Assembly: GCA_963977525.1 (NCBI GenBank)
Contig: CAXBPC010000009.1
Coordinates: 1 to 64,000 of the forward strand
Source of the DNA: Ancylomarina sp963977525
Lineage (GTDB): Bacteria > Bacteroidota > Bacteroidia > Bacteroidales > Marinifilaceae
Length of the DNA stretch: 64,000 bases
Direction: 5' to 3'
The notes beneath the pieces are model-generated. The model saw only the letters and a program-made list of their open reading frames with translations, was not told the DNA's origin and ran no database searches. Below are positions 8,439-16,724 of the stretch, one piece after another. A program made the position numbers and the translations under genes. Positions within the stretch are counted from its first letter, which is position 1. Every line of letters starts with the position of its first letter.

Positions 8439-9734
8439 ATGTTAGATAAATATTTCAATATTACAGGCCAAGGTTCTACTCTCAAAACAGAGATTATAGC
8501 AGGTATTACCACTTTCATGACAATGGCTTATATCCTTGCCGTGAACCCTGATATTTTAAGTGCTACTGGAATGGATAAAGGTGCTGTATTTACAGCAACT
8601 GCTCTTTCTGCGATTGTAGCGACATTATTTATGGCTCTTGTGGCTAAATTACCATTTGCACTGGCTCCAGGTATGGGTTTAAATGCATTCTTTGCTTTCA
8701 CGGTTGTATTAGGTATGGGTTATAGCTGGCAATTTGCATTAACAGCTGTTTTCATTGAAGGTATCATTTTCCTTCTATTAACAGCCTTCAATATTCGAGA
8801 GCTTATCGTTAACTCAATTCCATTGAACTTGAAACATGCTGTTTCGGGTGGTATTGGACTTTTCATTGCTTTTATTGGACTAAAAAATGCTGGTGTAATT
8901 GTTGACAATCCAGCAACTCTAGTTTCTTTAGGTAGTATGAAAGATCCTGCAGTTATTGTTGGACTTGTTGGTATCATTATTACCGGTGTTCTTTTAGCTC
9001 GTAAGATGAAAGGTGCTTTGTTAATTGGTATTCTTGCCTCTACAGTTCTTGCAGTAATCCTAGGAGTTGCGCAACTTCCAGAAGGTTATAAATTTATTAG
9101 CATTCCTCCTTCAATTGAGCCTGTATTCTTCAAGTTCGACTTCTCTAATGTCTTTAGCTTAGATATGGCTGTTGTACTTTTCACATTCTTATTTGTGGAT
9201 ATGTTCGATACTGTAGGTACACTTGTTGGTGTGGCTTCTAAAGCTGATATGTTAGACAAAGAAGGTCGTGTACCACGTGTTAAGCAAGCTCTCTTTGCTG
9301 ATGCGATTGGAACATTCTTTGGTGCTATTTTCGGAACTTCAACTGTTACAACATATGTTGAGAGTGCTGCCGGTGTTGCAGAAGGTGGTAAAACTGGTAT
9401 GACAGCTTTATCAACTGCTGCTATGTTTGCTATTGCTTTATTGTTTGCTCCCATTTTCATTATGATTCCAGGTGCTGCAACAGCTCCAGCTCTTGTAATT
9501 GTAGGTTTGTTCATGTTGTCCCCAATCTTCAAAATCGATTTGAATGATTATACAGAATCAATTCCTGCATTTCTAACAATCATTATGATGCCATTAACAT
9601 TTAGTATTGCAGAAGGTATCGTATTCGGTATGTCATCTTACGTGCTTCTTAAATTGTTAACTGGTCGTTATAAGGAAGTGAAACCAATCATGATTGTGAT
9701 TGTTATACTTTTCATGATCAAGTTTTACATGTAA
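8439..9734 (+). CDS. NCS2-family purine permease (AzgA/PbuG-like)
   Basis: 431 residues, mostly hydrophobic with about 12-14 membrane segments. The N-terminus (TEIIAGITTFMTMAYI, then FALAPGMGLNAFF) is the hallmark of the AzgA/PbuG branch of NCS2, whose members import adenine, guanine or hypoxanthine with protons. A second signature, DMFDTVGTLVGVAS, lies in the middle and is part of the substrate site in the family. It is last in the apparent HAD-Tsx-NCS2 operon and ends in a strong terminator. The 79-bp gap before it contains a direct repeat of GAGCTGCA. Confidence 0.9.
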   Translation: MLDKYFNITGQGSTLKTEIIAGITTFMTMAYILAVNPDILSATGMDKGAVFTATALSAIVATLFMALVAKLPFALAPGMGLNAFFAFTVVLGMGYSWQFALTAVFIEGIIFLLLTAFNIRELIVNSIPLNLKHAVSGGIGLFIAFIGLKNAGVIVDNPATLVSLGSMKDPAVIVGLVGIIITGVLLARKMKGALLIGILASTVLAVILGVAQLPEGYKFISIPPSIEPVFFKFDFSNVFSLDMAVVLFTFLFVDMFDTVGTLVGVASKADMLDKEGRVPRVKQALFADAIGTFFGAIFGTSTVTTYVESAAGVAEGGKTGMTALSTAAMFAIALLFAPIFIMIPGAATAPALVIVGLFMLSPIFKIDLNDYTESIPAFLTIIMMPLTFSIAEGIVFGMSSYVLLKLLTGRYKEVKPIMIVIVILFMIKFYM

Positions 9735-9831
9735 TAGAAACCGAGTTTTCTATATTAACCTAATATAGATCAATTTGAACACAGAGCTCTAGCTCATGTC
9801 CATATTTTTTCTCGGAATTTGATCTAAATCC

Positions 9832-9866
9832 AAGCTCCACGACCCCAATCGTGGAGCTTTTTTTTT
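9832..9866 (+). terminator. Rho-independent terminator after the NCS2 gene
   Basis: There is a perfect 11-bp stem (AAGCTCCACGA / TCGTGGAGCTT), a 6-nt loop and a run of T at 9858-9866. It may also serve the convergent hydrolase gene ending at 9871. Confidence 0.9.
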
Positions 9867-9870
9867 AAGC

Positions 9871-10656
9871 TCATTTCATAATATTTCTGACTGCTTCAAC
9901 ACACGCATCTTGTTCCTCGACAAAACTCATATGTCCTGAGTTTTCAAAAACAATCGGATTCATCCCATTAGTATTTGCCAATTCCATACCTTTCTCAAAA
10001 GGAATAAAATTATCTTCCTTACCTATAAAACTATATTTAGGAATTTGTAAAGCTTTAAGTGTTTCATTTCTGTCAGCACGGTTCATCATAGCATTAAGAG
10101 CAACTACAACCCCATCATCTGATGTTTCAGATGCTATTTGCACCAAACCTTCTATTTCCTTACTAAAAAGATCTTGATTCCTCTTTGAGAATGTATTGGG
10201 GACTGCTGTGTTGCATATCAATTCTTTCTTACCTCTTTTTATAAGACCTATTTCTCGCTTACGATTCTCTCTTTTTTCCTCCGTGTCAGGATTAGCTGTT
10301 GAATGCAACAAACTAAAACTTGCTAGCTTATCAGAATACCTATCTGCAAAAGCTAAAGCAACGTAACCTCCCATAGAATGTCCCATTAAATGAACTTTAC
10401 CTAAGTTTAACTCATTAACAAAAGCTAGTACAGCTTCAGCCATCTCTTCAACGCCAACGTTATCATGTTTGATATTAGACTTACCATGTCCAGGTAAATC
10501 AATACAGATAACTCTTCCTTTAGTAGCTAGATCTTTAGCAAAAGCGTCAAAAGTTTCAATAGCTTCCAAGTAGCCATGCAAAAGAATAAGCACTTCGCCT
10601 TCTCCCTGATCTGAATATCTAAGATTTGATATTTTGGTTTCTAAATAATGTATCAT
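9871..10656 (-). CDS. Alpha/beta-fold hydrolase
   Basis: 261 residues. The oxyanion motif LLHGYL lies at 25-30 and the nucleophile elbow GHSMGG at 92-97 (Ser94). The probable acid D215 (KEDNFIP) and H242 (SGHMSF) complete the triad in the expected order. The length and the LPGHGKS motif fit small esterases or MenH/BioH-like hydrolases. No signal peptide is present, so it acts in the cytosol. The gene stands alone and converges on the NCS2 gene. The substrate cannot be assigned. Confidence 0.85.
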   Translation of the reverse strand: MIHYLETKISNLRYSDQGEGEVLILLHGYLEAIETFDAFAKDLATKGRVICIDLPGHGKSNIKHDNVGVEEMAEAVLAFVNELNLGKVHLMGHSMGGYVALAFADRYSDKLASFSLLHSTANPDTEEKRENRKREIGLIKRGKKELICNTAVPNTFSKRNQDLFSKEIEGLVQIASETSDDGVVVALNAMMNRADRNETLKALQIPKYSFIGKEDNFIPFEKGMELANTNGMNPIVFENSGHMSFVEEQDACVEAVRNIMK

Positions 10657-11144
10657 GTCTCGATTAATTTTAACTTATTACAAGCTTCAAATTTAGAATG
10701 TAAATTTTATTTCAAAACATAAAAGCTTAAATACAAAAGTCACTCATCTTAAGTAGAAAATGAAATAATTAGATCGAAATCAGCCAGATTCTAATCAACA
10801 ATAGAAAATCATTAGCCATGAATGCTAAAGTGATGTAATTCAAGAGAATTCTAAATTAGAATTATCAGACTCTAACTTGTTCTATAACATATAAAAAAGT
10901 AATATCTTGCAGATATTTGCATGCACATATTAAAGAATAAATTATGCAATCAATTTAAACTTAACAGCATAGGTTTATAACAAAGCTAAAACCAATAGCA
11001 TACTGATAAATAAATTGATATTAGAATTAATCTAAATAAATTGCATGTGTTGAGTAATATTGTTTCCTCGTGCACGAGCATCTACATTTGCATCTGAATT
11101 AGTTAAACCTTATAATAAAAACAATCTAATTAATTTTTAATCCT
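10657..11144. other. AT-rich divergent intergenic region
   Basis: About 490 bp between the hydrolase gene and sdhC. Apart from the sdh promoter at its right end I see no open frame with coding character, no repeat array and no RNA gene. Confidence 0.6.
11060..11090 (+). promoter_or_regulatory. Promoter TTG-N20-TACATTTG of sdhCAB
   Basis: TTG at 11060-11062 and an exact TAnnTTTG box (TACATTTG, 11083-11090) are separated by 20 nt. The predicted start of transcription is near 11097, about 48 nt before the sdhC ATG. Confidence 0.65.
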
Positions 11145-11831
11145 ATGAGCAGTTTTTTAAGTTCATCAATTGGGAAGAAGCTGGTAATGAGTTTATCAGG
11201 CCTTTTCCTTATTGTTTTTGTGTTGGTTCACTTGATATTAAACTCTTTTTTGTTGTTTGATAGCACTGGCGAATTATTCAACGCAGGAGCTCACTTTATG
11301 TCATTACCGATTATCCGTTTTGGATTACAGCCGGTATTGTTTGGTGGTTTCATTATCCACATCATTTACGCTATCGTTCTTACATTGCAGAACATGAAGG
11401 CTCGCCCTCAGAAGTATGCAGTTCAGAACTTGGGTAACAGTAGTACTTGGTCGTCTCGTAACATGTTTGTGTTAGGTGGACTTGTATTGGTTTTCTTAGT
11501 AATGCACTTGATGCATTTCTTTATTCCTATGCAAATTACAGGAGAAGTACCTTCTACTATCATGCACGGAGAAACAGTTCATGATGGAGCAAAAATGGTA
11601 AAAGATTTATTTACTAGCGGAACTTTTGGTATTGTTTACACTAGTCTTTATGTCTTAGGCGCTATCCTTTTAGGATTACACCTTGCTCACGGATTTTGGT
11701 CAGCTTTCCAATCAATCGGATTAAGCAATAGAAACTGGATTAGTCGTCTAGAGAAAGTAGCTTACATCTACGCATTTATTATTGCTGCAGGATTTGCAAT
11801 CATTCCTTTGTACTTACACTTTTTTGCTTAA
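11145..11831 (+). CDS. sdhC: Succinate dehydrogenase/fumarate reductase cytochrome b subunit
   Basis: 228 residues with five hydrophobic membrane helices (roughly 10-35, 60-85, 103-128, 160-185 and 203-226) and conserved histidines within them (HLILN, HIIYA, MHLMHFF, HLAHGF) that can ligate two hemes. This is the single-subunit anchor of type B complex II, the form found in Bacteroidota, which passes electrons between menaquinone and the catalytic subunits. It is first in sdhCAB, with 19 bp to sdhA. Whether it works mainly as fumarate reductase or succinate dehydrogenase cannot be told from sequence. Confidence 0.95.
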   Translation: MSSFLSSSIGKKLVMSLSGLFLIVFVLVHLILNSFLLFDSTGELFNAGAHFMSLPIIRFGLQPVLFGGFIIHIIYAIVLTLQNMKARPQKYAVQNLGNSSTWSSRNMFVLGGLVLVFLVMHLMHFFIPMQITGEVPSTIMHGETVHDGAKMVKDLFTSGTFGIVYTSLYVLGAILLGLHLAHGFWSAFQSIGLSNRNWISRLEKVAYIYAFIIAAGFAIIPLYLHFFA

Positions 11832-11850
11832 TTGCTAAAATTTAACGGTT

Positions 11851-13791
11851 ATGACAGTATTAAATTCAAAAATTCCAGCCGGGCCTTTAACTGAAAAGTG
11901 GTCGAAGCATAAAGCTGCCATTAAGGTAGTTAGCCCTGCTAACAAGAGAAAATTAGATATTATCGTTGTAGGAACCGGTTTAGCTGGTGGATCTGCTGCT
12001 GCTTCTTTAGCAGAGATGGGATACAACGTAAAAGCATTTTGCTACCAAGATTCAGGACGTAGAGCTCACTCTATTGCTGCTCAGGGTGGTATTAACGCTG
12101 CAAAGAACTATCAAAACGATAACGACTCAGTATATCGTTTATTCTATGATACAATAAAAGGTGGTGACTATCGTGCTCGTGAAGGTAACGTTTATCGTTT
12201 AGCTGAAGTTAGTGGCGAAATCATTGACCAATGTGTTGCTCAAGGTGTACCTTTTGCACGTGAGTATGGCGGAACTTTATCTAACCGTTCATTCGGTGGT
12301 GTATTAGTAAGTCGTACTTTCTATGCTCGTGGACAAACTGGTCAGCAGCTATTGTTAGGTTGTTACGCTTCTATGAACCGTATGATCGGACAAGGTAAGA
12401 TTGAGATGCATGAGCGTAACGAAATGTTAGATATCGTTACTGTTGATGGAAAAGCTCGTGGTATTATCACACGTAACCTAGTTACAGGCGAAATCGAACG
12501 TCATGGTGCTCACGCTGTAGTTATCGCTTCAGGTGGATACGGTAACGTATTCTTCCTTTCAACCAATGCAATGGGTTGTAATGGTGGTGCTGCTTGGCAA
12601 GCTTACAAGAATGGTGCATATTTTGGAAACCCTTGTTTCGTACAAATTCACCCAACTTGTATTCCAATTCATGGCGAACAACAATCGAAGCTGACATTAA
12701 TGTCGGAATCATTGCGTAATGATGGTCGTGTTTGGACTCCATTGAAGAAAGAAGACGCAATTAAATTACAAAAAGGTCAGATTACAGCTAACGACATTGC
12801 TGAAGAAGATCGTGATTTTTACTTGGAAAGAAGATACCCATCATACGGTAACTTAGTTCCTCGTGACGTTGCTTCACGTGCTGCTAAAGAGCGTTGCGAT
12901 GAAGGTTTCGGTGTTAACGAAACTGGAAAAGCTGTTTACCTTGACTTTAAATACTCAATTGAGCGTTTAGGTCGTGATGTAATTGAAGCTCGTTATGGAA
13001 ACTTATTCCAGATGTACGAGAAGATTACTGATCAAAATCCTTACGATTTACCAATGCAAATTTACCCTGCTATTCACTACACAATGGGTGGTACTTGGGT
13101 AGATTATAACTTGATGACAACTGTTCCAGGTTTATATTCTATTGGTGAAGCTAACTTCTCTGATCATGGTGGTAACCGTTTAGGTGCTTCTGCTTTGATG
13201 CAAGGTTTAGCTGATGGATACTTTATTCTTCCTTACACTATTGGTGATTATTTAGCTGATGAGATTCAGGTTCCTCGAATTGATACAAACCATGCTGAGT
13301 TTGTGAAGAAAGAGAAAGCTGCTACAATTCGTATGGAGCGTTTATTCAACATCAAAGGAACTAAATCGGTAGATTCTTTCCACCGTCGTTTAGGTAATAT
13401 CATGTGGGATCACGTTGGTATGGCTCGTAACGAAAAAGGTTTGAAATTTGCTATTGCAGAGATTGCTAAAATCCGTGAGGATTTCTACAAAGATCTTCGT
13501 ATTCCTGGTGAATTCAATTCAATGAACATCGAGCTTGAAAAAGCGGGTAGAGTTGAAGACTTCATTGAATTAGGTGATTTGATGGCGCGTGATGCACTGA
13601 ACCGTAACGAATCTTGTGGTGGTCACTACCGCGAGGAGTCTGTTACAGAAGAAGGTGAAGCTAAGCGTGATGACGACAACTTTACTTATGTTTCTGCTTG
13701 GGAATACAAAGGTGAAGGTCAAGAACCTATTTTACACAAAGAAGATTTAGTATTCGAAACTGTTGAATTAACACAACGTTCATACAAGTAA
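11851..13791 (+). CDS. sdhA: Succinate dehydrogenase/fumarate reductase flavoprotein subunit
   Basis: 646 residues. The FAD-binding Rossmann motif VGTGLAGGSAAASLAE begins near residue 40. H73 in RAHSIAAQGG is the histidine that carries covalent FAD in this family. The capping domain includes the HPTC segment and RYPSYGNLVPRDVASR, and the C-terminal helical domain carries NESCGGHYREE. It catalyses interconversion of succinate and fumarate at the inner face of the membrane. The length is typical of type B enzymes. The gene ends 3 bp before sdhB, indicating tight co-translation. Confidence 0.97.
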   Translation: MTVLNSKIPAGPLTEKWSKHKAAIKVVSPANKRKLDIIVVGTGLAGGSAAASLAEMGYNVKAFCYQDSGRRAHSIAAQGGINAAKNYQNDNDSVYRLFYDTIKGGDYRAREGNVYRLAEVSGEIIDQCVAQGVPFAREYGGTLSNRSFGGVLVSRTFYARGQTGQQLLLGCYASMNRMIGQGKIEMHERNEMLDIVTVDGKARGIITRNLVTGEIERHGAHAVVIASGGYGNVFFLSTNAMGCNGGAAWQAYKNGAYFGNPCFVQIHPTCIPIHGEQQSKLTLMSESLRNDGRVWTPLKKEDAIKLQKGQITANDIAEEDRDFYLERRYPSYGNLVPRDVASRAAKERCDEGFGVNETGKAVYLDFKYSIERLGRDVIEARYGNLFQMYEKITDQNPYDLPMQIYPAIHYTMGGTWVDYNLMTTVPGLYSIGEANFSDHGGNRLGASALMQGLADGYFILPYTIGDYLADEIQVPRIDTNHAEFVKKEKAATIRMERLFNIKGTKSVDSFHRRLGNIMWDHVGMARNEKGLKFAIAEIAKIREDFYKDLRIPGEFNSMNIELEKAGRVEDFIELGDLMARDALNRNESCGGHYREESVTEEGEAKRDDDNFTYVSAWEYKGEGQEPILHKEDLVFETVELTQRSYK

Positions 13792-13794
13792 GCC

Positions 13795-14556
13795 ATGGCA
13801 GATAAAATATTAAAAGAACTAACAATAAGAGTTTGGCGTCAAAAGGATGCTAAATCTAAAGGGAAATTAGAGTCCTATAAAATCAACAACATTTCTGGTG
13901 GAACATCTTTCCTTGAAATGCTTGATATCTTAAATGAAGAGCTAATCAACAAAGGAACAGAACCTATCGCTTTTGATCACGATTGTCGTGAAGGTATCTG
14001 TGGAATGTGTAGCTTATTCATCAACGGACGTGCTCATGGACCAGATGACGATATTACTACTTGTCAACTGCATATGCGTAAGTTTACTGAAGGTGAGACA
14101 ATCACTATTGAGCCTTGGAGAGCTGGAGCATTTCCAGTAATTAAAGACTTAATCGTTGATCGTACTGCTTTCGAAAAAGTACTTCAGTCTGGTGGTTACA
14201 TTTCTGTAAACACTGGTGGTGTACCTGATGGAAATGCAATTCCTATTTCTTACGATGACGCTGAAGAAGCTATGGATGCTGCTGCCTGTATTGGTTGTGG
14301 TGCTTGTGTAGCAACTTGTAAGAACTCATCGGCTATGTTGTTCGTTTCTGCTAAGGTATCTCACCTTGCAAAACTTCCACAAGGTCGTGTTGAGGCTACT
14401 CGTCGTGCTAAGAGCATGGTGGCTAAAATGGATGAGTTAGGTTTTGGTAACTGTACCAACACTGGTGCTTGTGAAGTGGAATGTCCTAAGGGAATTTCTA
14501 TCGCAAACATTGCTCGTTTGAACCGCGAATTCTTAAGCGCTACTATTAAAGAGTAA
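13795..14556 (+). CDS. sdhB: Succinate dehydrogenase/fumarate reductase iron-sulfur subunit
   Basis: 253 residues. The N-terminal ferredoxin-like domain has CREGICGMC plus a later Cys (TTCQ) for the 2Fe-2S cluster. The C-terminal domain has CIGCGACVATC and CTNTGACEVECPKG for the 4Fe-4S and 3Fe-4S clusters. It carries electrons between the flavin of SdhA and the quinone site in SdhC. The last 11 nt overlap the 3' end of the convergent rlpA gene, an unusually tight tail-to-tail arrangement. Confidence 0.96.
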   Translation: MADKILKELTIRVWRQKDAKSKGKLESYKINNISGGTSFLEMLDILNEELINKGTEPIAFDHDCREGICGMCSLFINGRAHGPDDDITTCQLHMRKFTEGETITIEPWRAGAFPVIKDLIVDRTAFEKVLQSGGYISVNTGGVPDGNAIPISYDDAEEAMDAAACIGCGACVATCKNSSAMLFVSAKVSHLAKLPQGRVEATRRAKSMVAKMDELGFGNCTNTGACEVECPKGISIANIARLNREFLSATIKE

Positions 14557-15010
14557 TTAGATTAAAATCTAGATATGAAGAGCGTTGCCTTAGGGGAACG
14601 CTCTTTTTCTTTATAAGAAAATCAATAGGAAAAATCAATAAATCTCTTTTTTCAACGATACGCATTTCTACATTAAAAATCCCTTCATTAAGATCACCAA
14701 TAGCTTTAGCTCCCGCTTTCGACAAGTCGATAATTCTACCTTTAACATATGGACCACGGTCATTTATTCTAAGAAACACTGATTTATTGTTATCCAAGTT
14801 TTTCACTTCAACCCAAGTATTAAAAGGCAAGGTTTTGTGTGCTGCGGTATATTCTTCTTGAGAGAAAAATTCTCCATTAGCAGTAAGCCTTCCATCAAAC
14901 CAATCAGAATAGAAAGAAGCCTTCCCCTTTATGATAGGAGGCACAGCCTTTTGAGCAAACAAACCTCCTCCAAGAAGAAGAAATAAGACTAATAATACGA
15001 GTATCTTCAT
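14546..15010 (-). CDS. rlpA: RlpA-like septal ring protein / double-psi beta-barrel lipoprotein-type protein
   Basis: 154 residues with a signal peptide (MKILVLLVLFLLLGGGLFAQ) and an RlpA-like double-psi beta-barrel (about 25-120): GKASFYSDWFDGRLTANGE, then FNTWVEVKNLDNNKSVFLRINDRGP and GRIIDLSKAGAKAIG. RlpA proteins are periplasmic, and some are lytic transglycosylases acting on peptidoglycan lacking stem peptides. No lipobox Cys is present at the cleavage site. The last 20 or so residues, including SSYLDFNLITL, are translated through the sdhB terminator and the end of sdhB, so the C-terminal tail is probably not conserved. Confidence 0.85.
   Translation of the reverse strand: MKILVLLVLFLLLGGGLFAQKAVPPIIKGKASFYSDWFDGRLTANGEFFSQEEYTAAHKTLPFNTWVEVKNLDNNKSVFLRINDRGPYVKGRIIDLSKAGAKAIGDLNEGIFNVEMRIVEKRDLLIFPIDFLIKKKSVPLRQRSSYLDFNLITL
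14578..14610 (+). terminator. sdhCAB terminator, embedded in the rlpA coding region
   Basis: A 9-bp stem (AAGAGCGTT 14578-14586 / AACGCTCTT 14597-14605) is followed by T-rich sequence on the plus strand. It lies wholly inside the rlpA frame. Confidence 0.85.
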
Positions 15011-15057
15011 AAATTAAATATAAGTAAAGCTTTAAAGCCAAGCACAAAAGCTTTAAT

Positions 15058-15087
15058 AAAAAAAGTCTGACTAAGAAGCCAGACTTT
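15058..15087 (-). terminator. Terminator of the lipoprotein gene
   Basis: An 8-bp stem (AAAGTCTG 15062-15069 / CAGACTTT 15080-15087) is followed on the minus strand by a T run. It lies 20-45 bp after the stop at 15108. Confidence 0.85.
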
Positions 15088-15107
15088 CTGTAAATAGTTA
15101 AATATTT

Positions 15108-16208
15108 TTAATCTACACCATTAGCATTTAAGTTGGTATAATAAACCTCCCGAGCAACTTTGTCTACAATATGCTTTACAAACTTCATATCATACATAGA
15201 ACTAAAGATCTTATCCATTAACACAAGAGTACCATCAGTAATAAACTCAGACAGTTCAATACTGTCACCATCAGCGAAAGTTATTTTAATATCACGTCCT
15301 TTTCTACAGAATGCAATACCAGCATCATTAGAATTTTGTCTATAATTAATAACTTGAATAACAGCACCTTCTTGTAACTCTCCGTTACGATAAACCATAT
15401 AACTTTCAGATTCTGAGTTAAGAACAATTTTAATACTCCCTAGAGTAATAGAGTATTCCAATTCACCTTCGTCATCACCAGAACTAGTTATCTCAACTTC
15501 TTCTTGGAAAAGGATATCATCACCCTTCTTTAGACTAAATTCGTAACTAATCTTATCTCCTAACTGAAACTCTACACCAACTGAGTAGTCATCAACAAAA
15601 GTAAATTTCGATTCATAATCAAGAGGAATTTCTCCAGCGGTTGACCAATCGACAAATAACTCACCTACCTTTTCTTCTTCAACCTCAATTTCAGAATTCA
15701 ATAAATAATCAAATTGCAATCCACCTGAATATTTATATTCATACTCAGTGGTTGTAATAATAAAATCATTCACGTATTCTTCATCTTCATTTTCGTATAG
15801 CTTCCAAGGTTTTATTGCTTTTTCCTTAGGCAAACGCAAAATAAAATTATCGGAATCTTCAACCTTATTAAATCTTCTTTGAGAACTCATCTTAGTAGAA
15901 GCTGGCTCCTCGTTCATGCCTTGAACATAGTCATATACCCCCTTTATATCAGTAAGGTTAATATTTATTTGAAACCTTGAATCACCTGTTTTAAGGTTTT
16001 CATCATCTTCAACAGTAATAATTTCAAAACCTTTTGATTCAGAGATATTGACAACTGCATCAGAAAGAGCATTTGCTTTAACTTCTATCAATTGCACAAG
16101 GGTAAGATCATCTTCTAAATTATTATCAGAGTTATCTGAACAACTCCATAATATCGCTGAGAATAACAGCAGCGTTCCAAAGCTAAAAATACTTTTTTTC
16201 ATATTCAT
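15108..16208 (-). CDS. Secreted lipoprotein of unknown function
   Basis: 366 residues with a lipoprotein signal (hydrophobic SFGTLLLFSAI followed by lipobox LWSC, Cys near 23). The mature protein is acidic, with several EEE/DDE stretches (for example residues 80-150), and mostly predicted beta. I recognise no catalytic motif. Acidic lipoproteins with an SDNSDNN-like tether are common at the Bacteroidota cell surface. It is monocistronic, with its own terminator and a 515-bp upstream gap. The function is unknown. MNM and MKK (two codons later) are equally possible starts. Confidence 0.8.
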   Translation of the reverse strand: MNMKKSIFSFGTLLLFSAILWSCSDNSDNNLEDDLTLVQLIEVKANALSDAVVNISESKGFEIITVEDDENLKTGDSRFQININLTDIKGVYDYVQGMNEEPASTKMSSQRRFNKVEDSDNFILRLPKEKAIKPWKLYENEDEEYVNDFIITTTEYEYKYSGGLQFDYLLNSEIEVEEEKVGELFVDWSTAGEIPLDYESKFTFVDDYSVGVEFQLGDKISYEFSLKKGDDILFQEEVEITSSGDDEGELEYSITLGSIKIVLNSESESYMVYRNGELQEGAVIQVINYRQNSNDAGIAFCRKGRDIKITFADGDSIELSEFITDGTLVLMDKIFSSMYDMKFVKHIVDKVAREVYYTNLNANGVD

Positions 16209-16724
16209 AGGATTAAGTTGTTACTATCTAAGAGGATTATTTTATAAAATCTTTAGATTTTGGTTAATATTATTTCTTATCACTATTCCAAGAAAGTGGC
16301 AATGAACAACAACAAAGAGCATACCACTATTTAACAATCTCTTAAATCATTGCACTAAACTCTCTACAAGACTTTTAAATCCAGCCTAACAATCACATAA
16401 GTTACAAAAAAAGACTCATTACTCTCAATAAAAATGTGGAGTTATATATGTAGAATAACGCATATCGTGTAGAATTATTCTACAAATTCATTAAAAATTA
16501 ACAAACTGTAAGAATTTGAAAAGCAGAATATTATTTAAATTCCTTCTAAAAGAATTAATTCGGAATTTAATCATACAGAATCTACATCCAGAAAGCCAGT
16601 GAAGTTGGGACATTGCAATTCACTCTACAAAGGTATTTTTCCTTTTAGCTCTCTTTTAAGACCTTAACACATCTCGTTAAGACTTACAAAAGCAATTCAA
16701 CTAACCAATTCTAAAGAATTAGCG
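16209..16724. other. Divergent intergenic region before maeB
   Basis: About 515 bp, AT-rich. A possible maeB promoter lies at 16613-16641 (listed separately). No other coding frame, repeat or RNA feature is evident. Confidence 0.55.
16613..16641 (+). promoter_or_regulatory. Candidate maeB promoter TTG-N18-TATTTTTC
   Basis: TTG at 16613-16615 and TATTTTTC at 16634-16641, the latter one base off TAnnTTTG, have an 18-nt spacer. The start codon lies about 80 nt downstream. The call is weak because of the mismatch. Confidence 0.35.

Noticed and set aside
9086..9532. Long minus-strand frame inside the NCS2 gene
   Set aside because: It is antisense to a clearly coding permease and has no domain of its own.
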